From positions 1-26,249 of the forward strand of contig JBBQGB010000047.1 in NCBI GenBank assembly GCA_038322575.1: a stretch of 26,249 bases of DNA. The letters are read 5' to 3'. Under the pieces are notes generated by a model. The model was given only the letters and a program-made list of their open reading frames with translations. It made no database searches and was not told the DNA's origin. Position numbers and translations under genes: made by a program. The first letter of the stretch is position 1; every line of letters starts with the position of its first letter. Of this stretch, positions 7,208 through 16,686 are shown piece by piece. Source of the stretch: JACMOY01 sp038322575. Its GTDB lineage: Bacteria; Actinomycetota; Actinomycetes; Actinomycetales; Angustibacteraceae.

Positions 7208-8055
7208 ATGAGCTCTGTCCCCACGATCACCCTGAACGACGGCGCCACGATCCCCCAGCTGGGCTTCGGCGTCTTCCAGATCGACCCGGCCGAGACGGCG
7301 CAGGCCGTGGGCCTGGCGCTCTCCGCGGGCTACCGGCACATCGACACCGCGCCGATGTACGGCAACGAGAAGGGCACCGGCGAGGGCGTGCGCGCCTCGG
7401 GTCTGGACCGCGCGGAGGTCTTCGTCACCAGCAAGCTCAACAACGGCTTCCACCGTCCAGACGACGCCCGCAGGGCGTTCGCGGCCACGCGGCCGACCTC
7501 GACCTCGGGTACGTCGACCTGTTCCTGATCCACTGGCCGCTGCCCACGCGCTACGACGGCGACTTCGTGTCGACCTGGAAGGTGCTCGAGGAGCTGCACG
7601 AGTCCGGCCGGGCGAGGTCCATCGGCGTCTCGAACTTCCAGGTCGCCCACCTGGAGCGGCTGGCCGCCGAGACCGGCACGGTGCCCGCCGTGAACCAGAT
7701 CGAGGTGCACCCCTACCTGGGCAACGAGCAGGTGCGCGCGTACGGCGCCGCGCACGGCATCGCGACCGAGGCGTGGTCGCCGATCGCCCAGGGCGGCGTG
7801 CTCGACGACCCGGTCATCACCGCGATCGCTGAGAAGGTCTCGCGGACGCCGGCGCAGGTGACCCTGCGCTGGCACATCCAGCGCGGCGACATCATCTTCC
7901 CCAAGTCGACCACCCCGGCGCGCATCACCGAGAACTTCGCGCTGTTCGACTTCGAGCTCTCGCAGCCGGACGTCGACGCCATCAGCGCGCTCGACAAGGG
8001 CGAGGCCGGCCGCACCGGCCCGAACCCCGACGAGTTCGACTACATCCCGGACTGA
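7208..8055 (+). pseudogene. Aldo/keto reductase with a one-base deletion (frameshift near 7490)
   Basis: The two halves of an aldo/keto reductase of the 2,5-diketogluconate reductase type lie in different frames. From ATG 7208 the first half reads ITLNDGATIPQLGFGVFQI and contains the catalytic Asp and Tyr (HIDTAPMYGNE) and Lys (VTSKLNN); it then runs into a stop at 7528. The second half, in the next frame, supplies the catalytic His (LFLIHWPLP), the NADPH-binding GVSNF and the C-terminal FPKSTTPARI. Homologues read ...AT-L-A-D-L-D-L-GYVDLF at the junction; the DNA ACGCGGCCGACC would restore this if one base, for example T, were inserted after 7490. The intact protein would have about 282 residues. 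All catalytic residues are otherwise kept, so the lesion is recent or a sequencing error. Confidence 0.85.
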
Positions 8056-8066
8056 CTCCCCGTGAG

Positions 8067-8128
8067 CACCGCCGTGGTTGCGGTGAACCGGTCGTCCTGA
8101 CGACCACAGCACCGCAACCACGGCGGTG
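8067..8128. repeat. 62-bp palindromic element, copy 1 (also a strong terminator)
   Basis: CACCGCCGTGGTTGCGGTG (8067-8085) is a perfect 19-bp inverted repeat of 8110-8128. Inside the loop GGTCGTC (8090-8096) pairs with GACGACC (8099-8105). It lies 11 bases after the reductase stop and on the far side of the convergent MFS gene, so it can stop transcription from both directions. A related, diverged copy occurs at 14910-14975. The rest of the gap to 8221 shows nothing I can assign with confidence. Confidence 0.75.
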
Positions 8129-8221
8129 ACCACGCGTGGTCCGGTGCGACCGGCGTCCGGGACGTCGATCACCCGCTCGAGCGCGGCCTCGACGCCGTTC
8201 GGGATCACCGCCTCGCGCGGC

Positions 8222-9760
8222 TCAGGCGACGGCAGCCGCGGCGTCGGAGGGGATGTCCTGGCGCTTGGCGTTGATCAGCACCAGCGCGACGACCCAGGCC
8301 AGCGCGAGCAGGCCGGCCCCCCAGGTGAATGCGGCGTGGTAGCCCTCGACGAAGCCCTGGGCACCGGCCCGCTCGGCGCCGCCCGGGTCACCCACGTGGT
8401 CGGCTACGTAGCTGGTGACGGCACCGGCGTAGATCGTGTTCAGCAGGGCCAGCCCGAGCGACCCACCGACCTGCTGCGAGGTGTTGAGCACCGCGCTCGC
8501 CACACCGGCGTCGTGCGGAGCGACGCCGATCAGGGCGGTGCTCGAGGTGGGGATGAAGACGCCGGCCATGCCGATGCTGATCAGCAGCAGCGACGGAAGG
8601 ACGTGCGTGACGTAGCTGGTGTCGGGCTGGATGCGGGTGAGCAGCAGCATCCCGGTCACGGCCAGGAGCAGCCCGGGGATGATCAGCGGCTTGGGCCCCA
8701 GCCGCGGCAGCAGCTGGGCGACCACCCCCGCGGACACGATGATCCCGCCGCTGAACGGCAGGAATGCGAAGCCGGACTTCAGTGGGCTGTAGCCGAGCGT
8801 GATCTGGAAGTAGAAGGTGAGGAACAGGAACATCGCGAACAGTCCAGCGCCGACCAGCAGGAACACCAGGTAGGAGCCACCCCGGTTGCGGTCGAGCAGG
8901 ATCCGCATGGGCAGGAGCGGGTTGGCGACGCGCAGCTCCCACAGGACGAAGGCGAGGAGCAGGACGAGGGCGGTCACGAGGAACGCGACGGTCGGCGCTG
9001 CCGTCCAGCCCAGGACCTCGGTGCTCTTGCCGGGGTTGGTGGCTTTGGCCGCCTCGGTGAACCCGTAGACCAGTGACACCAGCCCGGCCGTCGCGAGCAC
9101 TGCGCCGACCACGTCGTACCGGGTGTCGCCGCTGGCCTTGCTCTCGTGCACCACGGCCACCGCGGCCACCGCGGTCGCAAGGGCGATCGGCACGTTGACC
9201 CCGAGGCACCAGCGCCAGGAGAAGTACTCGGTCAGGAAGCCCCCGGCGATCAGCCCGATCGCCGCCCCACCACCGCTGATGGCCCCGAAGACCCCGAACG
9301 CCCGGGCCCGCTCCTTCGGCAGCGTGAACATCACGGTGATCAGCGACAGCGCAGCGGGGGCGAGCAGCGCGGCGAAGGCACCCTGCAAGCCACGCGCCGC
9401 GAACAGCAGGGCCGACGTCGAGGCGATGCCGCCCAGCGCCGAGGCGGCCGCGAAGCCGAGCAACCCGATCACGAAGGCGCGCTTGCGCCCCACGAAGTCC
9501 GCGATGCGACCACCGAGCAGCAGCAGCCCACCGAAGGCCAGCGTGTACGCCGTGACGACCCACTGCCGGTTGGCGTCGCTGATGCCCAGGTCGGCCTGGG
9601 CACGCGGGAGCGCGATGTTCACGATCGAGGCGTCCAGCACGATCATCAGCTGCGCGACGGCGATGATGCCGAGCGCCAGCCAGCGTCGGGGGTCGAGCGG
9701 GGCTGCGCCCGAGCTGCCTTGGTCCGGGGCGGTGCCGGGCTCGGTGCGTGATTCGGTCAT
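8222..9760 (-). CDS. DHA2-type MFS transporter (EmrB/QacA family)
   Basis: A 512-residue drug:proton antiporter of the 14-TM DHA2 family. Seen: TM1 with the family signature LMIVLDASIVNIALP, motif A between TM2 and TM3 (GGRIADFVGRKRAF), a motif-C-like GAISGGGAAIGLIAGGFLTEY in TM5, and a further run of hydrophobic segments to the end (LLALAWVVALVLINAK). The ATG at 9760 has GAGGAA six to seven bases upstream and starts 31 residues before TM1; a longer frame reaching 9880 adds only non-membrane sequence. No regulator gene lies beside it. The family exports dyes, antibiotics and biocides, but the substrate cannot be read from sequence. The final TM is followed by a short hydrophilic tail. Confidence 0.9.
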   Translation of the reverse strand: MTESRTEPGTAPDQGSSGAAPLDPRRWLALGIIAVAQLMIVLDASIVNIALPRAQADLGISDANRQWVVTAYTLAFGGLLLLGGRIADFVGRKRAFVIGLLGFAAASALGGIASTSALLFAARGLQGAFAALLAPAALSLITVMFTLPKERARAFGVFGAISGGGAAIGLIAGGFLTEYFSWRWCLGVNVPIALATAVAAVAVVHESKASGDTRYDVVGAVLATAGLVSLVYGFTEAAKATNPGKSTEVLGWTAAPTVAFLVTALVLLLAFVLWELRVANPLLPMRILLDRNRGGSYLVFLLVGAGLFAMFLFLTFYFQITLGYSPLKSGFAFLPFSGGIIVSAGVVAQLLPRLGPKPLIIPGLLLAVTGMLLLTRIQPDTSYVTHVLPSLLLISIGMAGVFIPTSSTALIGVAPHDAGVASAVLNTSQQVGGSLGLALLNTIYAGAVTSYVADHVGDPGGAERAGAQGFVEGYHAAFTWGAGLLALAWVVALVLINAKRQDIPSDAAAAVA

Positions 9761-9932
9761 CGGGTTCCTCGTGGGTCGGCGCACTGCGCGGGTCGGGATG
9801 GGGGCGTGGTCGAGGTACTGCTCGGTCGTCGTACTCCCCTGGGCGCAGTCCCACCAGGTCCGGTGACCATGCTCAGGCACCTGGGGCCGACCTGTCGAGT
9901 GGGTAACACCGGGTGCGCCCGCCGGGGCGAAC

Positions 9933-10526
9933 TCAGCCCAGCGGCCGGCGTCCGGTCATCGCGAGCAGCTTGTCCTGGGCGGACGCGTCGGCGGCGACCT
10001 CGACGGCCGGACCGAAGACGCCCATCGCCCGCCACTGCTCGACGTGGGGCTCGATCTGGTCCCACAGGGCGCTGACCAGGTCGGGCGGCAGGGTGGTGCT
10101 GACCCCGATGGCGGCGGCGATGTCGTGTGCCCGCAGCCCACGGAACGACGTGACGTGGGTGAGGAACTCCGCGGCCGAGAACGTCCCGTACGAGCAGTGC
10201 ACCGGGCGCTGCGGGTCGTCGAGCATCGCGGCGGCCGCACAGGCCCGGTCGACCAGCGCGTCGAACGCGGCACGCGGGTCGGCTCCGAGCAGGTCGCCCC
10301 GGTAGGCGTCCTCGCCGACCTCGGCCATCGTGCGGCCCGCGAGCATGTCGGGCACCCAGGCGTCGTCGTACGCGTGGTAGCCGACGACCTGGCGCAGCGT
10401 GACCGGCTCGTCGGCGGCGGTCTGGAACTCGTCCGGCATGGTCATCGACCACTGGTCGTCGGTGATCTGGTCGACGACGCCCTGCAGCGTCCGGTCGGCC
10501 AGGATGAAGACGTCCTGCTCGTTCAT
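9933..10526 (-). CDS. TIGR03086-type DinB-like metal-binding protein
   Basis: A 197-residue protein of the mycothiol-dependent maleylpyruvate isomerase/DinB-like four-helix-bundle group, close to TIGR03086. Seen: an N-terminal helix ADRTLQGVVDQITDDQWSMTMP, the segment LRQVVGYHAYDDAWVPDML with a candidate metal-ligand His, and a second His in RAHDIAAAIG. Members bind a divalent metal with three residues and some use mycothiol, the actinobacterial thiol, as cofactor; most have no assigned reaction. The ATG at 10526 has a strong GGGAGG seven bases upstream, which decides the start against longer versions. It is on the same strand as the MFS gene but 172 bases away with no obvious link. That intervening gap holds only the MFS promoter region; I see no clear motif in it. 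Confidence 0.75.
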   Translation of the reverse strand: MNEQDVFILADRTLQGVVDQITDDQWSMTMPDEFQTAADEPVTLRQVVGYHAYDDAWVPDMLAGRTMAEVGEDAYRGDLLGADPRAAFDALVDRACAAAAMLDDPQRPVHCSYGTFSAAEFLTHVTSFRGLRAHDIAAAIGVSTTLPPDLVSALWDQIEPHVEQWRAMGVFGPAVEVAADASAQDKLLAMTGRRPLG

Positions 10527-10675
10527 GGGGTGCCTCCCGCGTCGGTGTGACCTGGAGCACACCACGCTACGACCCACCACCGACAGCCCCCCGGCTCACG
10601 CGGACCCCCCGCGGAGCCCGCCCGTGAAGCACATCGCTCCACCCTGGGTCCATTCACTGCACCTCCCGGTGGTCA

Positions 10676-10718
10676 CGGGGGCACCCTGCTCCGTTCCTAG
10701 TGGAGCTGGGTGCCCCCG
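10676..10718 (-). terminator. Terminator of the dnaK operon
   Basis: CGGGGGCACCC (10676-10686) pairs perfectly over 11 bp with GGGTGCCCCCG (10708-10718); after one mismatch, GCTCC (10688-10692) pairs with GGAGC (10702-10706), leaving a 9-base loop. It begins 22 bases past the hspR stop and is the strongest hairpin near that end. Confidence 0.7.
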
Positions 10719-10740
10719 CGATGCCGGGGGAGGGGGCGTG

Positions 10741-11199
10741 TCAGGAGAGCGGGCGCCAGACGACCAGGGCGCCGCCGTCCAGCGACGAGCGGACCGGACG
10801 GCGGCCAGGCAGCACGGCGAACACCTCACCGGACGGGCCTGCGGCGAACACCCGGCGCGAGCCACCCGCGGAGTCGCGGCTGCGCTCGAGCGCGTCGCCG
10901 AGCTGATGGACGCGCGCGCGCAGGACGTCGACCTCGTGCTCGAGCTCGAGGATCCGCTTGATCCCGGCCAGGCTCACGCCCTCGTCCTGCGAGAGCCGCT
11001 GCACCTCGCGCAGGACGGCGACGTCGCGGGCCGAGTAGCGCCGGCCGCGCCCCGGAGCCCGGCCGGGCGTCACCAGCCCGAGGCGGTCGTACTGGCGCAG
11101 GGTCTGCGGGTGCAGGCCGGCCAGCTGGGCCGCCACCGAGATGACGAAGACCGGCGCGTGCTCGTCCAGCCGCTCGCGCGGCGCGGTCGGCTCGGTCAT
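10741..11199 (-). CDS. hspR: HspR heat-shock repressor (MerR family)
   Basis: A 152-residue MerR-family repressor that turns off the dnaK operon by binding HAIR operators together with DnaK. The winged HTH is at about residues 15-80: VFVISVAAQLAGLHPQTLRQYDRLGLVTPGRAPGRGRRYSARDVAVL, close to known HspR proteins (HPQTLRxYxRxGLxxP). A coiled segment (SLAGIKRILELEHEVDVLRARV) follows, then a C-terminal tail typical of HspR rather than of sensor MerR proteins; no effector-binding domain is present. The ATG at 11199 follows a GAGGGGG Shine-Dalgarno and starts 13 bases after the dnaJ stop. It is the last gene of the operon and so is under its own control, since two HAIR sites lie upstream of dnaK. 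Confidence 0.93.
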   Translation of the reverse strand: MTEPTAPRERLDEHAPVFVISVAAQLAGLHPQTLRQYDRLGLVTPGRAPGRGRRYSARDVAVLREVQRLSQDEGVSLAGIKRILELEHEVDVLRARVHQLGDALERSRDSAGGSRRVFAAGPSGEVFAVLPGRRPVRSSLDGGALVVWRPLS

Positions 11200-11212
11200 C
11201 GTCAGCGCCCCC

Positions 11213-12220
11213 TCAGCCGCGCGCCCGGGCCAGGACGTCGGCACGCGGGTCGGCCCCGACGGTCGCGGCGGCGTACGCCTCGACCGCTGCCCGGGCCTGG
11301 TCGTCCAGCCGCTGGGGGACGACGACCTGCACGGTGACGCGCAGGTCACCGGTGTGGGCGCCGTTGGTGATGCCGCGACCCTTGAGCCGCAGCGTGCGGC
11401 CGGACGGCGTCCCCGCAGGGATCTTCATCTGCACCGAGCCACCCAGCGTGGGCACCTCGACCTGGGCGCCGAGCGCGGCCTCGTCGAAGGTGACGGGCAG
11501 GGTGAGGGCAAGGTCGTCACCGGCGCGGGTGAAGACGGGGTGCGGCTCGACGTGGACGGTGACGAGCAGGTCTCCGGGGCCGGCCTCGCCCGCGGAACCC
11601 TTGCCGCGCAAGCGGATCCGCTGACCGTCACGCACCCCGGCAGGGATCCGCGCGGTGACGCTGCTACCGTCCGCCGAGCGCAGGGTGACGGTCGATCCCT
11701 GCACCGCGTCGCGGAAGGGCATCGTCGTCGTGGCGTCCAGGTCGGCGCCCTTGCGCGGGCCGGCGGGCGCGCCGTACCCGCTGAACTGCTGGCCGCCGCC
11801 GCCGAACATGCCACCGAGCAGGTCCTCGAGGTCAGGCCCCGGCGCGCCGCCACCACCGGTGGAGAACCGCACCCGCTGGCCCTGCCCGCGGCCGCTGCGT
11901 CCCCCGCCGGACCCCCCGAACAGGTCGCCGAGCAGGTCCTCGAACCCGGCCCCGCCGCCCGCCCCGGCGCCCGGGGCGAACCGCGCACCGCCGGCGGACA
12001 TCGTGCGGATCGTGTCGTACTGCTTGCGCTGCTCAGGATCGGACAGCACCGAGTACGCCTCGCCGATCTCCTTGAAGCGGGCGTCGTTGCCGCCGTTGGA
12101 GTCCGGGTGGTGGGTGCGGGCGAGCTTGCGGTACGCCTTCTTGATCGCGGCAGCGTCGGCACCCTTGGCGACGCCGAGGGTCGCGTAGAAGTCCTTCTCG
12201 AACCAGTCCTGGCCGGCCAT
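11213..12220 (-). CDS. dnaJ: DnaJ/Hsp40 co-chaperone without zinc finger
   Basis: A 335-residue J-domain co-chaperone that stimulates DnaK ATPase and delivers substrates. The J-domain is at residues 10-73 with HPD at 38-40 (FYATLGVAKGADAAAIKKAYRKL). A Gly/Phe-rich region follows (GAGGGAGFEDLLGDLFGGSGGG, repeated as GPDLEDLLGGMFGGGG, to about residue 160), then two beta-barrel substrate domains (RIPAGVRDGQRIRLRGKG and KIPAGTPSGRTLRLKGRG). The four CxxCxGxG repeats of classical DnaJ are absent, so this is a type II (CbpA/DnaJ2-like) protein in the position where many actinobacteria have the zinc-finger DnaJ1. Only 19 bases separate it from grpE, with GGGAGG upstream of its ATG. Confidence 0.92.
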   Translation of the reverse strand: MAGQDWFEKDFYATLGVAKGADAAAIKKAYRKLARTHHPDSNGGNDARFKEIGEAYSVLSDPEQRKQYDTIRTMSAGGARFAPGAGAGGGAGFEDLLGDLFGGSGGGRSGRGQGQRVRFSTGGGGAPGPDLEDLLGGMFGGGGQQFSGYGAPAGPRKGADLDATTTMPFRDAVQGSTVTLRSADGSSVTARIPAGVRDGQRIRLRGKGSAGEAGPGDLLVTVHVEPHPVFTRAGDDLALTLPVTFDEAALGAQVEVPTLGGSVQMKIPAGTPSGRTLRLKGRGITNGAHTGDLRVTVQVVVPQRLDDQARAAVEAYAAATVGADPRADVLARARG

Positions 12221-12239
12221 CGTCGGCGCCTCCCGCGCC

Positions 12240-12826
12240 TTAAGCCGGGTCGGCGACGGCGACGCGAGCCGCGCGCAGCACTCGCTCGCCGGCCCGGTAG
12301 CCCGGCTGCAGCACCTGCACCACGGTCGTGACCGTGGTGCCCTCGGCCAGCTCGGCCTCGGTGTGCATCAGCGCCTCGTGGACGGCCGGGTCGAAGGCCT
12401 CGCCGACCTCACCGAACCGGGTCAGGCCGTGCCGGCCCAGCACCAGGTCGAGCTTGTCGGCGATGGCCGCGAACGGGCCGCCCTCGAGGTCACCGTGCTG
12501 ACGGGCCAGGTGGACGTCGTCCAGCACCGGGAGCAGCGACTCGAGCACCCGGGCCGTGGCGTCGTCGCGGGCGACGTCGCGGTCGCGCTCGACCCGCCGC
12601 CGGTAGTTGACGTACTCGGCCTGCAGCCGCTGCAGGTCGGCCAGCCGCTCGCCGGCCAGGTCGGTCTCGGCCGGCACCCCGTCCGAGGCCGAGGCGTCGG
12701 CGACCGCGGGCTCCGCGGCCGGGGCGTCGGCCTCGCGCAGCAGCCCGGTATCGGGGTCGATCCGCCGCTTGTCGCGGACGACGGGGGGCTCGCTCCCGTC
12801 GTCCGCGACCGCGCGGGTGGGCTCGC

Positions 12827-12830
<4 letters not shown>
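12240..12830 (-). CDS. grpE: GrpE nucleotide exchange factor
   Basis: A 196-residue GrpE that releases ADP from DnaK. The N-terminal 60 residues are acidic and unstructured. A long helix follows (ADLQRLQAEYVNYRRRVERDRD, about 68-90), which forms the dimer stalk. The C-terminal beta domain shows LLPVLDDVHLARQHGD, then GVTRFGE-like LTRFGEVGEAFDPAVHEALMH and VVQVLQPGYRAGERVLRAARVAVA, the family signature. The ATG overlaps the dnaK stop as ATGA, so translation is coupled and the chaperone and its exchange factor are made together. Confidence 0.95.
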
Positions 12831-14707
<1,877 letters not shown>

Positions 14708-14750
14708 CTGGTGCTCCTCGTCATCACCGGCGGCCCTGGTCGGGCCCCCA

Positions 14751-14771
14751 CTTGAGTCTGTTGGGCTCAAG
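14751..14771 (-). promoter_or_regulatory. HAIR operator 1 (HspR site)
   Basis: CTTGAGT, 7 bases, GCTCAAG: one mismatch to the HAIR consensus CTTGAGT-N7-ACTCAAG. It overlaps the -10 box and predicted start of dnaK transcription, so bound HspR would block RNA polymerase. Confidence 0.92.
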
Positions 14772-14798
14772 TCTGCGCAGCCGGGGCGCGGGTGTCAA
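14770..14798 (-). promoter_or_regulatory. dnaK operon promoter
   Basis: Minus-strand TTGACA (14798-14793), a perfect -35, is followed after 17 bases by CAGACT (14775-14770) as -10. The start would be near 14763, giving a leader of about 55 bases. The promoter lies between the two HAIR operators. Confidence 0.7.
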
Positions 14799-14814
14799 GT
14801 CGAGGGTGGATGAA

Positions 14815-14835
14815 GTTGAGTCGACCGGGCTCAAC
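14815..14835 (-). promoter_or_regulatory. HAIR operator 2 (HspR site)
   Basis: GTTGAGT, 7 bases, GCTCAAC: a slightly weaker HAIR site that is still perfectly palindromic in its outer six positions. It lies 17 bases upstream of the -35 box, with its centre 64 bases from that of HAIR 1, about six helical turns, which would suit cooperative binding. Confidence 0.8.
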
Positions 14836-14909
14836 TCCGACCGTGGCCGGCGACCGGACCACGGGCGTGGCGCCGTGCGGTGCCCGCTCGGGCGGCGCCA
14901 CCGGACGTG

Positions 14910-14975
14910 GACACCGTCGTGGTTGCGGTCAACCGGTCGTCATCACCACCGGATCACCTCAACGGCGGCGGTATC
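14910..14975. repeat. Palindromic element, copy 2 (diverged right arm)
   Basis: The left arm at 14914-14942 repeats copy 1 almost exactly (GTGGTTGCGGT, then AACCGGTCGTC with one change between them). The right arm (14944-14975) still pairs with it at about 24 of 32 positions, so this is a decayed palindrome of the same family. It lies in the 350-base gap between dnaK and the PAP2 gene, upstream of both. Apart from this element and the dnaK control sites I see nothing else in that gap. Confidence 0.6.
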
Positions 14976-15059
14976 GACCGCTGGCCGCAGCCCACCTGCC
15001 GACCAGTGGCGGAGATGGCCGATGATGTGGTGCCCCGACCCACCGTGGAGGACCCGCCG

Positions 15060-15923
15060 ATGCCGCACCTGCAGCTGCGCTGGCAGGTGAGCCTGCAGCT
15101 GGCCGCGGCGTTCCTCGTCGTGGGCCTGCTCGTGCGGCTGCTCGTGCGCGGCGGACGCTGGCGCCAGCTCGCGCCGGCCGCCGTGCAGGCCGGGCTGCTG
15201 GTCGGCCTCTACGGCCTGTGGGGTCTGGTCGGCGAGCACGCGGCCGGGACCGTCGAGGGGGCCGAGCAGCGCGGCCTGGCGCTGTGGCAGCTCGAGCGGC
15301 GCCTGCTCGTGCTGGGCGAGGGCACGCTGCAGGACCTGATGCTGCCGCACCCGCTGCTGACCCAGGCGGCCAACACCTACTACGTCTACGGGCACGTCAA
15401 CGTGCTGATCGCGCTGCTGGCCTGGGTGTGGTGGCGGCACCGGTCGGCGTACCCGCGGCTGTGCGCGGTGATCGTCGTCTTCACCGCAGCCGCGAGCGCG
15501 ATGCAGCTGGTCTCGGTCGCGCCCCCGCGGCTGCTGCCCGGGCGGCTGGTCGTCGACACCGCCGCGCGGTACGGCCAGTCGGTGTACGGCCCCGCCGACC
15601 CGGGCGCGATCAGCCAGCTCGCCGCGATGCCCTCGATCCACGTCGGGTGGGCGCTGCTCGCGGGGGTGACCGTGGCCGCGGTCGGTGGCACCCGGTGGCG
15701 CTGGGTGGGCCTGGTGCACGCGGTCGTGATGTCGCTGGTCGTCGTCGTGACGGGCAACCACTACTGGGTGGACGGAGTGGTGGCCGCCCTGCTGCTGGGC
15801 CTGGCGGCGGTCGTCGTCGAGCTCGGGACGGCCTGGCTGCGCCGGCTCCGCGGCGGACCGCCGCCCGGTCAGTCCCCGGACGAGCTCTGGGTCTCGACCG
15901 CGAGCACCGGCGCACCGCGCTGA
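15060..15923 (+). CDS. PAP2-superfamily membrane phosphatase/inositolphosphotransferase-like
   Basis: A 287-residue integral membrane protein of the PAP2_3 (Aur1/Ipt1-like) group. About six TM helices are seen. Two catalytic motifs are clear: MPSIHVGWALL (PSxH, near residue 192) and GNHYWVDGVVAALL (the HxxxD motif, near 237). The preceding PRLLPGRLVVDTAARYGQSVYG corresponds to the less conserved first motif. These enzymes hydrolyse or transfer phosphate groups from lipids on the outer membrane face; in actinobacteria several act on phosphatidylinositol or polyprenyl-phosphate intermediates. ATG 15060 was chosen because GGAGG stands nine bases upstream; the frame is open to 14880 but that part includes the palindromic repeat. 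The 3' end overlaps the convergent gene by 55 bases. Confidence 0.8.
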   Translation: MPHLQLRWQVSLQLAAAFLVVGLLVRLLVRGGRWRQLAPAAVQAGLLVGLYGLWGLVGEHAAGTVEGAEQRGLALWQLERRLLVLGEGTLQDLMLPHPLLTQAANTYYVYGHVNVLIALLAWVWWRHRSAYPRLCAVIVVFTAAASAMQLVSVAPPRLLPGRLVVDTAARYGQSVYGPADPGAISQLAAMPSIHVGWALLAGVTVAAVGGTRWRWVGLVHAVVMSLVVVVTGNHYWVDGVVAALLLGLAAVVVELGTAWLRRLRGGPPPGQSPDELWVSTASTGAPR

Positions 15924-16570
15924 CAGGTCGCGTGCACCTGGGTCTCGCGCTCGACGCCGCCCGCGCTGCTGCGGAAGGTCACCTCGAGCTCGGCCGAACC
16001 GCCGGACCCCGTCTCGACGGAGTACCCGTCGTCCGGTTGCGCCCAGCGCAGCGTGATCGCGGCACCCGCGCACCGCACGGCGACCTCGCCGCCCGGCACC
16101 TGCGCGACCCGCTGGACGCCGGGGGGCGCGACGGGCGGTGGCGTGCGGGTCGGGGGCGGGGCGGCCGGGCGGGTGGTCGGCGCCCGGCTGGGTGACGTGC
16201 CCTGCTGCGGGCTGGATGACCCGGTCGACGAGGTGGTCGTGGTCGGCGCGCGGACCGAGTCGGTCGCCGTCGACCCGGCGGCCGACGGCGCCGACGACCT
16301 CGACGCGGTCACCGACGGGCGCGCGGACGGCTGACCGGGCGAGGTTCCCGATCCGGTCGCCGGCCCCGGTGCGGACGGCGCCGAGGACGGTGACCGGGCG
16401 GCGCGCGCGCCGAGGTCCCCGGCCTGGGCCGTCGGGGTCGAGCCGATCGACCGACCGGCGCGGTCGATGACGACCCACGCGAGGGTCGTCGTCCCGGTCA
16501 CGGCGACCAGCCACACGGCCGCCGCCAGCACCACGACCCTGGCGCGGCCGCTCTCGACGGACCCACGCAT
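15869..16570 (-). CDS. Single-TM hypothetical protein with Pro/Ser/Thr linker
   Basis: I do not recognise a family. The 233-residue product has a basic N-terminus, one TM helix at about residues 12-35 (VVVLAAAVWLVAVTGTTTLAWVVI), a 110-residue Ser/Thr/Pro/Ala-rich linker and a compact C-terminal domain (about 155-233) with two cysteines (VRCAGAAITLRWAQPDDGY and HATCQRG) that could form a disulfide outside the cell. The domain looks like a small beta sandwich with alternating hydrophobics. It is divergent from the response-regulator gene, with 116 bases between the starts, so the two-component system may control it. The start is uncertain (16570, 16576 or 16579). Confidence 0.6.
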   Translation of the reverse strand: MRGSVESGRARVVVLAAAVWLVAVTGTTTLAWVVIDRAGRSIGSTPTAQAGDLGARAARSPSSAPSAPGPATGSGTSPGQPSARPSVTASRSSAPSAAGSTATDSVRAPTTTTSSTGSSSPQQGTSPSRAPTTRPAAPPPTRTPPPVAPPGVQRVAQVPGGEVAVRCAGAAITLRWAQPDDGYSVETGSGGSAELEVTFRSSAGGVERETQVHATCQRGAPVLAVETQSSSGD

Positions 16571-16619
16571 GGGCATCACTGTGCCACCGCCGGCCTCGCG
16601 CCGTACCCCGGCCGGCAGA

Positions 16620-16635
16620 TGTCAGCGGCATGACA
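16620..16635. promoter_or_regulatory. Inverted repeat TGTCA-N6-TGACA upstream of the first response regulator
   Basis: TGTCA (16620-16624) and TGACA (16631-16635) form a perfect 5-bp inverted repeat in the divergent gap. It lies about 52-67 bases before the predicted start at 16687, a position suited to an activator. The same TGTCA core occurs upstream of the second response regulator (24873-24900). Binding is inferred. Confidence 0.4.
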
Positions 16636-16674
16636 ACTGCCGCCCGATCCGGCTGTGCCCCAGCGGGCCCGGCG

Positions 16675-16680
16675 TACGGT
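16675..16680 (+). promoter_or_regulatory. -10 box of a leaderless response-regulator transcript
   Basis: TACGGT is followed by six bases and then the GTG start at 16687. No Shine-Dalgarno is present and no good -35 is seen, which agrees with an activator-dependent leaderless promoter. Confidence 0.4.
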
Positions 16681-16686
16681 GCGAGG

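Noticed and set aside
9815..9835. GTACT repeated with a 16-base period upstream of the MFS gene, considered as an operator
   Set aside because: Five-base repeats at this distance are easily found by chance and there is no adjacent regulator gene.
14880..15059. Longer N-terminus for the PAP2 protein
   Set aside because: This stretch includes the palindromic element and has no membrane helix; the ATG at 15060 has a ribosome site and starts just before the first helix.
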